Assembly (NCBI GenBank): GCA_951812335.1
Contig: OX638293.1
Coordinates: 1,906,731-1,970,730 of the forward strand
Source of the DNA: Rhodothermales bacterium
Lineage (GTDB): Bacteria; Bacteroidota; Rhodothermia; Rhodothermales; VXPQ01
Direction of reading: 5' to 3'
Length of the DNA: 64,000 nt
Position numbers and translations under genes: made by a program. Shown here piece after piece: positions 1 to 8,000 of this stretch. The first letter of the stretch is position 1; every line of letters begins with the position of its first letter. The notes beneath the pieces were generated by a model. That model saw only the letters and a list, made by a program, of their open reading frames with translations, did no database searches and was not told the DNA's origin.

Positions 1-581
1 GCTGATCCGTCATTGTTCAACACCATTGTGGCATCCATCCACTCCCTGTTCGGACCGCGCCATTTTTTACGTAATTCAGGGATCAACCCCGTCTTGAGTT
101 GCTTGAAGTGTTTCTCGGCCTCTCGAAGTCGCTGCTTGTATTGTTCTGAATTCCTGACACGATTTTTTTCCGCAGCGCTCATGCCGCGAATTTTGGTTTC
201 CGCCTTGATATTCCGAACCATTGCATCTGCAGATTCAAGTTCTTGAAGCTGCGATCTGCCAGTCGCAATTCCAAGCCGCAATGAAGCAAATCTGGGCCCT
301 TGAGAAGATTCGATCGGAGAAAGTCCACGATCATTGTCTTGGAAAAAACCCGATCCTTTATTCCAAGGCGATACGATAGGCGTTGGTTGATAGGCATGAA
401 GGAAAAAGTTTATGAGATCCCTCTGGGATAGCGAGCTTGCCAGCCGAAAGCGATCCCCATCCCACCAACCGCGTGCCTCATTGTCTACCTGTTCGGAAAC
501 GAGCCGAAGAATACCGATGGCCTTCAGATAATGCGCCAAGGGGGTCGGTGCGCAGCCGTCGAGTTGATGTACGTGAATCAT
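1..581 (-). CDS. csx17: Csx17, type I-G CRISPR large-subunit protein (partial, N-terminal part)
   Basis: The reading frame is open from an ATG at 581 to the left edge, giving about 193 residues with no stop. The N-terminus GCAPTPLAHYLKAIGILR, followed by an EARGWW segment and YQPTPIVSPWNKGSGFF, matches my recollection of the Csx17 (Cas8-like) subunit that defines type I-G, formerly I-U. In this family the protein is thought to form the large subunit of the crRNA-guided complex. Its ATG overlaps the stop of the upstream Fic domain as ATGA, so the two are probably translationally coupled. The rest of csx17, and presumably csb1 and csb2, lie beyond the left edge. Short open frames on the other strand here are shadows. 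Confidence 0.87.
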   Translation of the reverse strand, partial: MIHVHQLDGCAPTPLAHYLKAIGILRLVSEQVDNEARGWWDGDRFRLASSLSQRDLINFFLHAYQPTPIVSPWNKGSGFFQDNDRGLSPIESSQGPRFASLRLGIATGRSQLQELESADAMVRNIKAETKIRGMSAAEKNRVRNSEQYKQRLREAEKHFKQLKTGLIPELRKKWRGPNREWMDATMVLNNDGS

Positions 582-1120
582 TTTGGCGTCCCTCGCAGGC
601 GCTGTCGCCAGATTGCGGCCAAGGGTTTCGGGTTTTGCTGATCATACGCGTGTAAGGCGCTAAAGTAGCGCCGAGCTTCTTCTGACGATGATGCAGCTGG
701 ATCAATCACAGGCAGATCAAGCCGATACAACAATTCGATGATAAGCAAGCGGGAAACTCGCCCGTTGAAATCCTCGAACGGATGAATATGCAGGAAGCGC
801 CCCTCTGCAAATGCAAGGTCGTAAATGTGCTGTTCGCTGATATTGTCGCTTGGATTCTTCAAGCGCTCCTCGAGATCTTTAACATAATTGTGCATCATCA
901 TGGGAACCTGCCAGTACGGCGGTGCTTGGTGTTTACCGACGCGCACATTTCGAAGACGCCAACGCCCAGCCATATTTGGCGTCAAGTCTGCACAAATACT
1001 CCGGTGCAGTTCAAGTAGAAGAGCGTGAATGGGAATATCCGCGAATGCCCGGTTGAAAATGCCGAGTTCAGTGTCAGCAACGCGTTTCGCTAACAAGGGA
1101 GCGAGTTCCCGGTAGCTCAG
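578..1120 (-). CDS. fic: Fic-domain protein (probable AMP-transferase toxin) inside the CRISPR operon
   Basis: This segment carries the Fic motif HPFEDFNGR (consensus HPFx(D/E)GN(G/K)R, with F at the usual glycine position). The histidine is residue 1100 of the long Cas3 frame, followed by VSRLLIIELLYRLDLP. Fic enzymes of this type transfer AMP to protein targets; VbhT-like toxins hit gyrase/topoisomerase IV, and the target here is unknown. A separate start could be CTG at 1120, which overlaps the antitoxin stop as CTGA, TTG at 1096, or ATG at 1186. None has a clear ribosome site, so coupling to the antitoxin or to Cas3 is likely. The stop TGA at 578 overlaps the csx17 ATG. Domain identity is firm; the exact start is not. 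Confidence 0.82.
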   Translation of the reverse strand: MSYRELAPLLAKRVADTELGIFNRAFADIPIHALLLELHRSICADLTPNMAGRWRLRNVRVGKHQAPPYWQVPMMMHNYVKDLEERLKNPSDNISEQHIYDLAFAEGRFLHIHPFEDFNGRVSRLLIIELLYRLDLPVIDPAASSSEEARRYFSALHAYDQQNPKPLAAIWRQRLRGTPK

Positions 1121-4081
1121 GATTCCGAAGGACGTTTCGACATAGCGCGTGGCTGAATATGGCGGGATAGTTGTTCCCGAATCCATTCCTCGTCCACCGG
1201 CTCGCCCTCCATCGCCATCGAGTTGGCGACGTGTCGGGGAATCGCTTCCAGATGACGGCGACGGCGTTCCTCCAGTGGGAGTTTGCGCCAGCGCTCGACG
1301 GCCTCTATCCAATCTGTGTTTGACATCGTTATTCTCCTGATTCTGCAACAATGTATCGAGAATCGTTTGTTCCGAGGCGCGCTGATCGGCAGAACGCAGC
1401 AGCGCCTCCAGCCAAGCCAATGTAAACGGCCCCAAGTGTTCAACGAGGGACAACACGCGTTCGATCCAACTACGGCCGGTTCGGGGGTGTAATCCCGTTT
1501 CCGACGGTGAGAGATCAAGGCGCGTGGGCGGCAGTAGGTTTAAATCACCGTCGGCGTTAAGCAGCGGGATTGATGGTAGAACGTCCCCTTCCTGAACGCC
1601 TCGGATTCGCGGCCGGGAACTCTCTGCCTTTTGGTCGGCAGGACTTGCATGCCATGCCATCCTGACCTTGCCGTGATGTGCACAGACCAGATAGGCGAGA
1701 AGGTCGAACTTGCTAGGGCTCAGGCCGAGAATTTCTTGCTCTATAGGTGTGGGACTGGCATCGCTTGATTGCTTCTTTTCTGTTTCAAGTCCCTCGCCCA
1801 TAGCCTCAAACCACTCTCCCCATGGCCCCAGAAGCGCCGGATGCTCCCGGTCATGCCGCTGCAGGACCCCGAACAGCCCAAGAGTGCTTGCCAACTCATG
1901 CCGGAATCCACGCCGCTGATCTTCTGCGTCAATGCAGTACATATTACTGACGTTGCATGGCCAGGCTTTGTCCGGCGCCTTGGCTATGTCGTCTCTGGCA
2001 GGCCGATCATTCGCCTGAATGGATCCCTGGAATGCAGGATGGCTCTTTCCGAGATCGTGCCATCGTCCGGCCAGATGCATTAAAGGCGCATGCGCTGGCG
2101 CCAATTCCTTCGCTATACGATGTGCTAAATCGCCGACTTGTTTTCCATGTAGGGCGATTGTTTGCCAATCGCTCAATATGCTCAAGGACTCGTCGTCCTC
2201 GGTATCGTCCGCATGATTCTCAGGGGCGAACGCCCGAACCCGCCGCTCGTCGAGTCGCCAACCGTCGTCATTGCGATGCCAGCACGGACGGTTCTCGTAT
2301 CTCGAGTCGTCCGCTATTTCTACCGGCACCACCGGATCGCACGATTTCGGGCTCCATCCGCAATCGCGACGATAGCCTCCAACACGACTTTCCACTAATA
2401 GCGTCTGTCCGGGATGTATATCTTGGCGCTTCGCAAGGCGCCACTTGCGGTCCAGCCAATCCCAAATCCACGCTCGGACATCCGGCTTCAAGTTTTCCGA
2501 TTTTGATGATTTGCACAGCCACTCGCGCGCCTTCAGGAAGGGTACGGAGCAGAGTTCGTCTCGCGTTGGCTTCAAGGTTGGCGACGGAGCATCGTCATCG
2601 ATCTTGGCCCAGAACACCTGTACATCCCGTTCGTCGCCTGACCGGATGAAGCGGCTGATATCGATGTCCGCTCCCGACAGATCGGGCGTGGTGTCGAAGA
2701 GTTCGTCCAGCTCGTGGCGCAGCAGCAGGTGTCGGGGATCATAGGGGTAGAGTCGCGGCAACAAGGGGCGATTATTTTCCTCAAAGGCTTCGAGATGGAT
2801 CGGCCCAACGTCGGATAGCGTGCCGCAGGCTTCGCGGGCAGCATCAAGTTCGCCCTTTGAATAAGGCGCTGCCTTCTTGTCATCTTTGTGTTCAAAATCG
2901 GCAATGAGAATTCTTCCCTCGCCGCCCCAGCGTGCACAGCGCCCGAAGCGTTGCACAAGACTTGGCCAGGGTGCGAGTTCCGTGACCAGAAGCGAAGCCG
3001 AAAAATCAACGCCTGCCTCGATGACCTGAGTGGAAACAATGATGCGGTTTATTTCCGGACCGCAGGCATCCCGATTCAGGAACTCCTTGCGCCAGGTCAC
3101 GCGTTCGGTTGGACGAAATCGACTGTGCACCAAGCGAATGTCTGTGCAAGCCTCCTTCAATGCCTTATCCTTGCGCAATTCCGTCCAAACTCCAAGCGCC
3201 CGTTCGACCGTATTCAATACAACCAGCGTTGGTCCCGCACTTGCTCTGTCCGTGTGGCAGTGACGCTTGGCGACCTCTTTGGCAAGCCATTTTGCGTCTT
3301 TCGCTGTAGTTATTTCACAATGCTTTGCAACATCGTCCCATAAATGCCCATGTCGGTTTTTACGGGCAATTCGAAAGGTTTTCTGCGTCAGTTCTTTGGC
3401 GAGATCGCCAGTATCCGGGCTCTTTTCCAGCCAACCGGCTTGCAAGGTGGCGCTCATCCACCAAGTGAAGCAAGGGCGAAGGGACTTATTGGCCTTCATA
3501 TCCTCGCCTCGAAACGTCTGGAGTTGCGCCGAGTTCGCCAGACCGACATCCATAAGTTGCACTTCGTCCATAATCCAAAGCGCATCCTGATTCAGTAGTC
3601 CAAACTCCATGGGCCAGCGCGCCCGCGGGCTGGCATAGCCTCGGTTCATGGCGCGGGACAGCAGCATATCCTGAGTGCCGATCAGCACGGAATGACTTTC
3701 CGGGTAGAGATGCCATCGACCGGCATCGGCGCCACCCATCAGCAGGTGAACGCCCACCTTGTTGTCATGTACGTCTTCGCCGTCCCAGAGAAGGTCGAGA
3801 TGTTCAAGCGCTGATCGGACTTCGCTTTCCGTTTGCTCGACAAGCACACGCATTGGCAGGCACCACACGAGACGACGTGGCCAATTGTCGTTGCCGTTTT
3901 GAACGCGATGCCAGAGCCAAGTTGCAAACACCCCCAAGGTTTTGCCGAACCCGGTCGGTATACGGACCAGGCGGTTTTTACATGCGGAAGGCTCGGACAA
4001 TTCGTATTGCCAAGGATAAGGATGACGGTGTTTTCCGCCGCTTAGCTGTTTGAAGTACTGATCAAACTCCATGAACCCCAA
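578..4081 (-). CDS. cas3: Cas3 helicase-nuclease, open frame continuing into a Fic domain
   Basis: Residues 1-910 are Cas3, which unwinds and degrades target DNA. Walker A PTGFGKT is at 42-48, DEVQ at 172-175, SAT at 210-212 and QRFGRCAR at 377-384. A C-terminal HD domain has HD at 675-676 (GRWHDLGKS); helicase first and HD second is the order I know from type I-G Cas3. Cas3 similarity fades after LRSADQRASE near residue 904. The frame then stays open through about 70 G/R/S/P-rich residues that are the out-of-frame reading of the nested antitoxin gene, and enters a Fic domain (988-1167). The start is TTG at 4081 or ATG at 4072; no strong ribosome site separates them. Whether a Cas3-Fic fusion is really made, or Fic starts internally, cannot be told from sequence. 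Confidence 0.9.
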   Translation of the reverse strand: MGFMEFDQYFKQLSGGKHRHPYPWQYELSEPSACKNRLVRIPTGFGKTLGVFATWLWHRVQNGNDNWPRRLVWCLPMRVLVEQTESEVRSALEHLDLLWDGEDVHDNKVGVHLLMGGADAGRWHLYPESHSVLIGTQDMLLSRAMNRGYASPRARWPMEFGLLNQDALWIMDEVQLMDVGLANSAQLQTFRGEDMKANKSLRPCFTWWMSATLQAGWLEKSPDTGDLAKELTQKTFRIARKNRHGHLWDDVAKHCEITTAKDAKWLAKEVAKRHCHTDRASAGPTLVVLNTVERALGVWTELRKDKALKEACTDIRLVHSRFRPTERVTWRKEFLNRDACGPEINRIIVSTQVIEAGVDFSASLLVTELAPWPSLVQRFGRCARWGGEGRILIADFEHKDDKKAAPYSKGELDAAREACGTLSDVGPIHLEAFEENNRPLLPRLYPYDPRHLLLRHELDELFDTTPDLSGADIDISRFIRSGDERDVQVFWAKIDDDAPSPTLKPTRDELCSVPFLKAREWLCKSSKSENLKPDVRAWIWDWLDRKWRLAKRQDIHPGQTLLVESRVGGYRRDCGWSPKSCDPVVPVEIADDSRYENRPCWHRNDDGWRLDERRVRAFAPENHADDTEDDESLSILSDWQTIALHGKQVGDLAHRIAKELAPAHAPLMHLAGRWHDLGKSHPAFQGSIQANDRPARDDIAKAPDKAWPCNVSNMYCIDAEDQRRGFRHELASTLGLFGVLQRHDREHPALLGPWGEWFEAMGEGLETEKKQSSDASPTPIEQEILGLSPSKFDLLAYLVCAHHGKVRMAWHASPADQKAESSRPRIRGVQEGDVLPSIPLLNADGDLNLLPPTRLDLSPSETGLHPRTGRSWIERVLSLVEHLGPFTLAWLEALLRSADQRASEQTILDTLLQNQENNDVKHRLDRGRRALAQTPTGGTPSPSSGSDSPTRRQLDGDGGRAGGRGMDSGTTIPPYSATRYVETSFGILSYRELAPLLAKRVADTELGIFNRAFADIPIHALLLELHRSICADLTPNMAGRWRLRNVRVGKHQAPPYWQVPMMMHNYVKDLEERLKNPSDNISEQHIYDLAFAEGRFLHIHPFEDFNGRVSRLLIIELLYRLDLPVIDPAASSSEEARRYFSALHAYDQQNPKPLAAIWRQRLRGTPK
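1117..1326 (-). CDS. VbhA-like antitoxin nested in the cas3-fic frame
   Basis: This 69-residue frame starts at ATG 1326, six bases after a strong ribosome site (AGGAGA), and ends with TGA at 1117. It contains SMAMEG near residues 36-41, matching the (S/T)xxxE(G/N) inhibition motif by which VbhA-type antitoxins place a glutamate in the active site of Fic enzymes and block ATP binding. An arginine-rich stretch (EERRRRHLEA) precedes it. The gene sits entirely inside the longer Cas3-Fic open frame, in a different phase, exactly between the end of Cas3 similarity and the Fic domain. The motif, ribosome site and position immediately before a Fic domain together make a real antitoxin likely. Confidence 0.83.
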   Translation of the reverse strand: MSNTDWIEAVERWRKLPLEERRRRHLEAIPRHVANSMAMEGEPVDEEWIREQLSRHIQPRAMSKRPSES

Positions 4082-4225
4082 CCATTCTTCTGTCGAACGG
4101 ATGTCTATCTATGCGAATACCACGCGAGATATATTCAGACAGCCTCGCAATCGAAGATTAGCATTTCCCAGTGCGCCCGCGCTGATTCCATGCAGAAAAT
4201 GTCGAAAAACAAGCCTTTAATCTCT

Positions 4226-4321
4226 CTATGCGCCAGTATCGCCCTCAATTACTTCACCCGCAACCTCAGCCATCTCCCTTTTGCTCCGCCGCAGCAAGCC
4301 GATTTCGTATGGCGTCAGCAT
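4226..4321 (-). CDS. 31-residue microprotein overlapping the phosphoribosyltransferase 3' end (copy 1)
   Basis: A short frame beginning MLTPYEIGLLRRSKREMAEV starts inside the last codons of the phosphoribosyltransferase and ends with an acidic tail. A second copy lies at 5041-5172. Between the copies, in this 3' half, I count about eight changes at third positions of this frame, four at first and none at second, the pattern expected if this frame is translated and selected. No strong ribosome site is visible, so it may depend on coupling. The function is unknown, and a pure overlap artefact remains possible. Confidence 0.4.
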   Translation of the reverse strand: MLTPYEIGLLRRSKREMAEVAGEVIEGDTGA

Positions 4322-5009
4322 CCGGGGAGCGGGCGAGATACCGAGCCTCCGATTGAGTAAGGCAGTCGAAGGAGTGACCGAAGCGCTTCTGCCACCACTT
4401 TTCGAAATCCGGCCCGTGTTTTTCGCGGAGTTCATATAGTTGTTCTCTGGAAGGGTTCAGTTTAGCAGAGTACGGTTTACCTGTTAGCGCAACGGCGCCG
4501 ACAACCCGGCCTCCTTGATGTTCGACCCAACCGCGCAGGTTAGCCAGCGTTCCGCCTTGTCCGACGAAATCATCCACCATGATGTAGCCGCGTTCTTTAC
4601 GTACGCTACCCTTGAATCGGGCTTGACGAGCAAGGCGACCGTATCCGTCCGCACCCGTGTGATGGACGATATTTGCCTGTACGACCGTAGTCTCGAAAGC
4701 GATCCCCAGTTTATCGCCGAGAAACGTCGCCAATGCGATCGGAATGGCATTGACGCCGCCGCGCTCGTAGGCATGAGCACTGACAAATACAGGTGCGCTT
4801 CCCTCATTGATTGGCCCGATCAGCGTTCGCACCGCATCGATGCCTGGTCTATCGACCAGAGCACGAACAAGCTTCGTTGCAGCCTCTGCATCGCCCGCTT
4901 TCGCGGCGGGATACTCCGGATGCCTCTTCGTATCGGATTCGGCGACCAACAAGACAACATCCGGAAAATCTTGCCAAGTGATCCTTGGAGGAGGAGAGAG
5001 AGGATTCAC
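4266..5009 (-). CDS. Phosphoribosyltransferase-like protein upstream of cas3
   Basis: This 247-residue protein has a type I phosphoribosyltransferase fold signature: IMVDDFVGQGGTLANL near residue 140 resembles the PRPP-binding loop, with acidic DD before the glycine/threonine turn, and an FVSAHAYERGG segment precedes it. The start is GTG at 5009, with a GAGG about 13 bases upstream; an in-frame ATG alternative near the start is not evident. It is on the cas3 strand, 185 bp upstream, so it may be transcribed with the minus-strand cas genes. The nucleotide or base substrate is not predictable. It differs from the orotate enzyme at 20.3 kb. A nucleotide-modifying accessory defence role is possible but is inference. 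Confidence 0.7.
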   Translation of the reverse strand: MNPLSPPPRITWQDFPDVVLLVAESDTKRHPEYPAAKAGDAEAATKLVRALVDRPGIDAVRTLIGPINEGSAPVFVSAHAYERGGVNAIPIALATFLGDKLGIAFETTVVQANIVHHTGADGYGRLARQARFKGSVRKERGYIMVDDFVGQGGTLANLRGWVEHQGGRVVGAVALTGKPYSAKLNPSREQLYELREKHGPDFEKWWQKRFGHSFDCLTQSEARYLARSPDADAIRNRLAAAEQKGDG

Positions 5010-5040
5010 AGGGGCTCTGCCTCATCTGGTCCACACGGGA

Positions 5041-5172
5041 TTATTTCTCTTCGACGACCGGGTCTGCATCGGAATCGCCGCCATCGGAATGCGCAGCAAG
5101 CGCTTCTTTCGCAACCTCGGCCATCTCCCTTTTGCTGCGCCGCAGCAAGCCGATTTCGTACGGCGTCAGCAT
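5041..5172 (-). CDS. 43-residue microprotein, second copy of the 4226-4321 frame
   Basis: It starts with the same residues, MLTPYEIGLLRRSKREMAEV, as copy 1 and then diverges into an acidic tail ending DADPVVEEK. It lies just upstream of the phosphoribosyltransferase start, inside a duplicated 3'-end segment. No function is known. Conservation between the copies falls mainly on third positions of this frame. Confidence 0.35.
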   Translation of the reverse strand: MLTPYEIGLLRRSKREMAEVAKEALAAHSDGGDSDADPVVEEK

Positions 5173-5290
5173 CCGGGAAGCGGGCGAGACGCCGATCCTT
5201 CGCTTGAGCAGGGCGGTCGAAGGAGTGAGCGGACTGTCTCCGGCGCCGCTTTTCAAGGTCCGGTCCGTGTTTTTGACGGAGTTCATGCTG
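5097..5290 (-). pseudogene. Duplicated 3' end of the phosphoribosyltransferase gene
   Basis: About 190 bp here align without gaps to 4249-4440, the end of the intact gene. Read in the phosphoribosyltransferase phase it gives ELRQKHGPDLEK against ELREKHGPDFEK in the intact copy, and later PDADAVRNRLAAAQQKGDG against PDADAIRNRLAAAEQKGDG, but the middle is scrambled and the stop is lost. It is therefore a decayed tail of a second phosphoribosyltransferase copy. The intact gene is bracketed by direct copies of its own 3' end. Confidence 0.65.
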
Positions 5291-5334
5291 TTGCGTACAA
5301 TTCGGGTAATCGCAGCAATTTCAATATAGCCGCC

Positions 5335-7044
5335 ATGAACGAAGGTTCCCAATTCTCTCTTGCCCTGCCCCCACCGCCTGCTTCCGGTGAAACTCCCCTG
5401 ATTCCCGCCCGCATGGTCAACGAATGGGTCTATTGCCCGAGGCTCGCCTATCTGGAGTGGGTTGAAAACGAATGGGCCGACAGCGGGGATACCGCCGCCG
5501 GGAAGCGTGTGCATGCCCGCGTGGATGAAGGAAGGGGGGATTTCCCCGCGCCGGACGAACTTGGTGAAGAAACGATCAAAGGCCGTTCCGTAACCATGTC
5601 TTCGGAGCGGCTTGGCGTCATCGCCAAAATGGATGTCGTGGAGGCGGACGACGGCACGGTAATGCCTATAGACTACAAGACAGGGAAACGTCCTCATGTT
5701 GCCGCCGGAGCCTATGAACCGGAACGGGTGCAAGTCTGCGTGCAGGGCATGATTCTCGAAGATAATGGATACAAGGTTTCTCGCGGGGCCTTGTGGTATG
5801 CCGGTTCGCGCGAGCGGGTACCGGTTTTTTTCGACGAGGAATTGCGTGCGCGAACCATGGAGGCTATTGCAGGGCTGCGCTACGCCGCCTCCTCTGCCCG
5901 TCGTCCGCCCCCCCTGGAAGACAGTCCCAAGTGTCCGCGTTGTTCTCTGGCGGGTATTTGTCTTCCGGACGAAACCAATCTCTTTCGCAAGGGACTAGCG
6001 AATCTGCGTCCGTTGAACCCGTCCGACGATCCAGCCCTGCCCCTGTATGTGCAAACGCCGGGGGCAAGGCTGCGGAAGCGAGGGGAGAGGCTCGTCGTCG
6101 AAACCGAGGTGAAGAAGGTGGAAGTACCGATGATCGATGTCTCGCAGGTTGCATTATTCGGGGCGGTTTCGGTAACGACTCCCGCGCTCCATGCTCTTAT
6201 GCGCGCCGAAATACCGGTTTCGTGGTTTTCCATGGGCGGCTGGCTGCTTGGACACACCATCGGAACCGGTAACGGCAACGTTACGACCCGCGAAGCTCAA
6301 TACCGATTCGCTTTCGACGCCAGGAGATGCCTCGTCCTGGCGCAAGGCCTGATCGAAGCGAAGGTTCGGAATACGCGCACCATGCTGCGGCGGAACTGGA
6401 GAGCAGAGCCGGAAGAGCGGGAAGAAGCACTGATCCGTCTTCAGCGTATGGCGAAGCGGGCTGCCAGAACGAAAGACGCTCAGCAACTGCTCGGGATTGA
6501 AGGAGAAGCGGCGGCCGTGTATTTCGGCCACTTCGAAAGCATGCTTGCAACGGAAATCAGAGAGCGGTTTCCGGCATTTGCCTTTGAAAAACGCAACAGG
6601 CGTCCGCCGCCGGATCCCGTCAATGCAATGCTTTCGTTTGCCTATGCACTTCTTACAAGGGCTTTCGCAACAACCATTTCTGCTACGGGGCTTGATCCCT
6701 ACATGGGCTTCTATCACCGCCCCCGTCATGGACGCCCTGCACTGGCGCTTGATCTGATGGAGCCTTTCCGGCCTATAATTGCCGATTCATGCGTCATCCA
6801 GTCGATCAACAATGGCGAGATAAAGGCCAGCGATTTTATCCTGAACGGTCCTTCCTGTGCCCTTAAATCCGGTGGACGCAAAGCGGTAATTGCCGCTTTC
6901 GAGCGCCGTATGGACCAGGAAACGACACATCCCTTTTTCGGATATCGCGTCTCCATGCGCCGCTTGATTGAAGTCCAGGCTCGACTGCTGACTCGGTACT
7001 TTCAGGGAGAAATGTCCACGTATCCTCACTATCTTCCCAGATGA
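5335..7044 (+). CDS. cas4-cas1: Cas4-Cas1 fusion, CRISPR adaptation protein
   Basis: This 569-residue protein joins two adaptation enzymes. Residues 1-230 are Cas4, a RecB-like nuclease with an iron-sulphur site: cysteine 34 (VYCPR), nuclease residues D100 and D113/K115 (IDYKTG), and cysteines 200, 203 and 209. Cas4 trims prespacers and helps choose the PAM. Residues 236-569 are Cas1 integrase, with E389 (GIEGEAA), H461 (FYHRPRHGR) and D473/E476 (LDLMEPFRP) as metal ligands. The fusion is typical of type I-G. The start at 5335 fits the Cas4 N-terminus; the same frame is open further upstream but that part overlaps the duplicated tail on the other strand. It is followed four bases later by cas2. 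Confidence 0.95.
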   Translation: MNEGSQFSLALPPPPASGETPLIPARMVNEWVYCPRLAYLEWVENEWADSGDTAAGKRVHARVDEGRGDFPAPDELGEETIKGRSVTMSSERLGVIAKMDVVEADDGTVMPIDYKTGKRPHVAAGAYEPERVQVCVQGMILEDNGYKVSRGALWYAGSRERVPVFFDEELRARTMEAIAGLRYAASSARRPPPLEDSPKCPRCSLAGICLPDETNLFRKGLANLRPLNPSDDPALPLYVQTPGARLRKRGERLVVETEVKKVEVPMIDVSQVALFGAVSVTTPALHALMRAEIPVSWFSMGGWLLGHTIGTGNGNVTTREAQYRFAFDARRCLVLAQGLIEAKVRNTRTMLRRNWRAEPEEREEALIRLQRMAKRAARTKDAQQLLGIEGEAAAVYFGHFESMLATEIRERFPAFAFEKRNRRPPPDPVNAMLSFAYALLTRAFATTISATGLDPYMGFYHRPRHGRPALALDLMEPFRPIIADSCVIQSINNGEIKASDFILNGPSCALKSGGRKAVIAAFERRMDQETTHPFFGYRVSMRRLIEVQARLLTRYFQGEMSTYPHYLPR

Positions 7045-7048
7045 CTTC

Positions 7049-7342
7049 ATGGCCACCGAGCGACTTTACATCGTAACGTACGATATTACAGAACCCAAAC
7101 GCTGGCGCAAAGTATTCAAAGCCATGAAGGGATACGGTCATTGGTTGCAGCTATCGGTTTTCCAGTGTCGGTTGACCGCACGACGTCATGCGGAGATGGC
7201 CGCTCGTCTGGAGTCCTTGATCAAGCCGTCGGAGGATCATGTCCTTATCATCGATATCGGACTTGTGGAACGAGTTTCCCCGCGAGTCGAGAGTTTGGGT
7301 AAGGTATACGAAACGCCAACTCGTCAGGCAGTGATTGTTTAG
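7049..7342 (+). CDS. cas2: Cas2, CRISPR adaptation nuclease-fold protein
   Basis: This 97-residue protein begins with the Cas2 strand LYIVTYDITEPKRWRKVFK (the YD aspartate is the conserved metal position), followed by GYGHWLQLSVFQC and an IIDIG strand, as in Cas2 of full length. Cas2 dimers bridge Cas1 dimers in the spacer-integration complex. It lies four bases after cas4-cas1 and about 950 bp before the first repeat, with a broken TnpB gene between. Confidence 0.95.
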   Translation: MATERLYIVTYDITEPKRWRKVFKAMKGYGHWLQLSVFQCRLTARRHAEMAARLESLIKPSEDHVLIIDIGLVERVSPRVESLGKVYETPTRQAVIV

Positions 7343-7402
7343 GGGTTTATAGCGAATAGTCGACATGCAACATTTCCGAGATTTTTTGATATAACTCTTT
7401 TC

Positions 7403-8000
7403 ATGACAAGAGTTTACACATATCGTATCGAAAAACCGACGGCAACGAAACATCGCCGGCTGGAGACATTCTTCACGCACCTGACATGGCTGTACAATCA
7501 GGGCGTGGAGTATTGCCGCGCACAGTATGCCGAAGGCGAAAAGACTCCTTCGTATTACGATCTGTGCAAGTGGTTAACCGGCAAGCGGGGCGAAGATACC
7601 CGAACGGGGCAGTGGAATGTGCCGTGCCAACGTTCGGTTCCGGACCGCGCCCGCCGCGGGTACGACAAGTTTTTCCGAGATCGCAAGGGATTGCCCCGGT
7701 TCAAGTCTTTCGACCGGGGCGTGAGGTCGTTCGAGGCGGAAGCGGCGAAGCCGCGCAAGCGCCCGAATGGTGGGCATTACGTGCAGATCAAGGGTTTGGG
7801 CAGGCTGTCGTTTACGGATCGGCGCGGCGTACTGGATGCCGCCACCGTGAAGATCGTCCGCATTGTCCGGACTCCGTTGCATCTGCGGCTACATAGCGGA
7901 CCGGGATGTACATGCGGCGCGAAATATCCGTCGCAAGGGCTTTCCCTTGCACCGGGCGGGACTATCCCCGGTGCGTCAGGCGGAGGCAGTTACCCCTTAA
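7403..8000 (+). pseudogene. tnpB: TnpB (IS200/IS605 family), internally deleted
   Basis: The first 160 residues are an intact TnpB N-terminus: RIEKPTATKHRRLETFF, LTWLYNQGVEYCRAQY, SVPDRARRGYDKFF, RKGLPRFKSF. After VRIVRTPLH (about 7885) the sequence jumps in another phase to ADRDVHAARNIRRKG, the last RuvC aspartate region of TnpB, ending with TAA at 7998. The region that would hold the first two RuvC catalytic residues and the zinc ribbon, roughly 200 residues, is gone. The in-phase frame continues spuriously to 8062. TnpB is an RNA-guided nuclease of IS605-type elements; this copy cannot cut. It sits between cas2 and the CRISPR leader. Confidence 0.8.

Noticed and set aside
179-397. 72-residue minus-strand frame at the left edge
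   Set aside because: It is another phase of csx17, whose own frame is intact and matches the family.
4807-5334. N-terminal extension of the cas4-cas1 frame by 176 codons
   Set aside because: It overlaps the phosphoribosyltransferase and its duplicated tail on the other strand; Cas4 similarity begins at the ATG at 5335.
1-7400. Searched by eye for a degenerate repeat near the Fic/antitoxin genes that could act as a CreR-like regulatory RNA
   Set aside because: Only a 9-base match (GCCTCATTG near 475) was seen, inside csx17; this is expected by chance.
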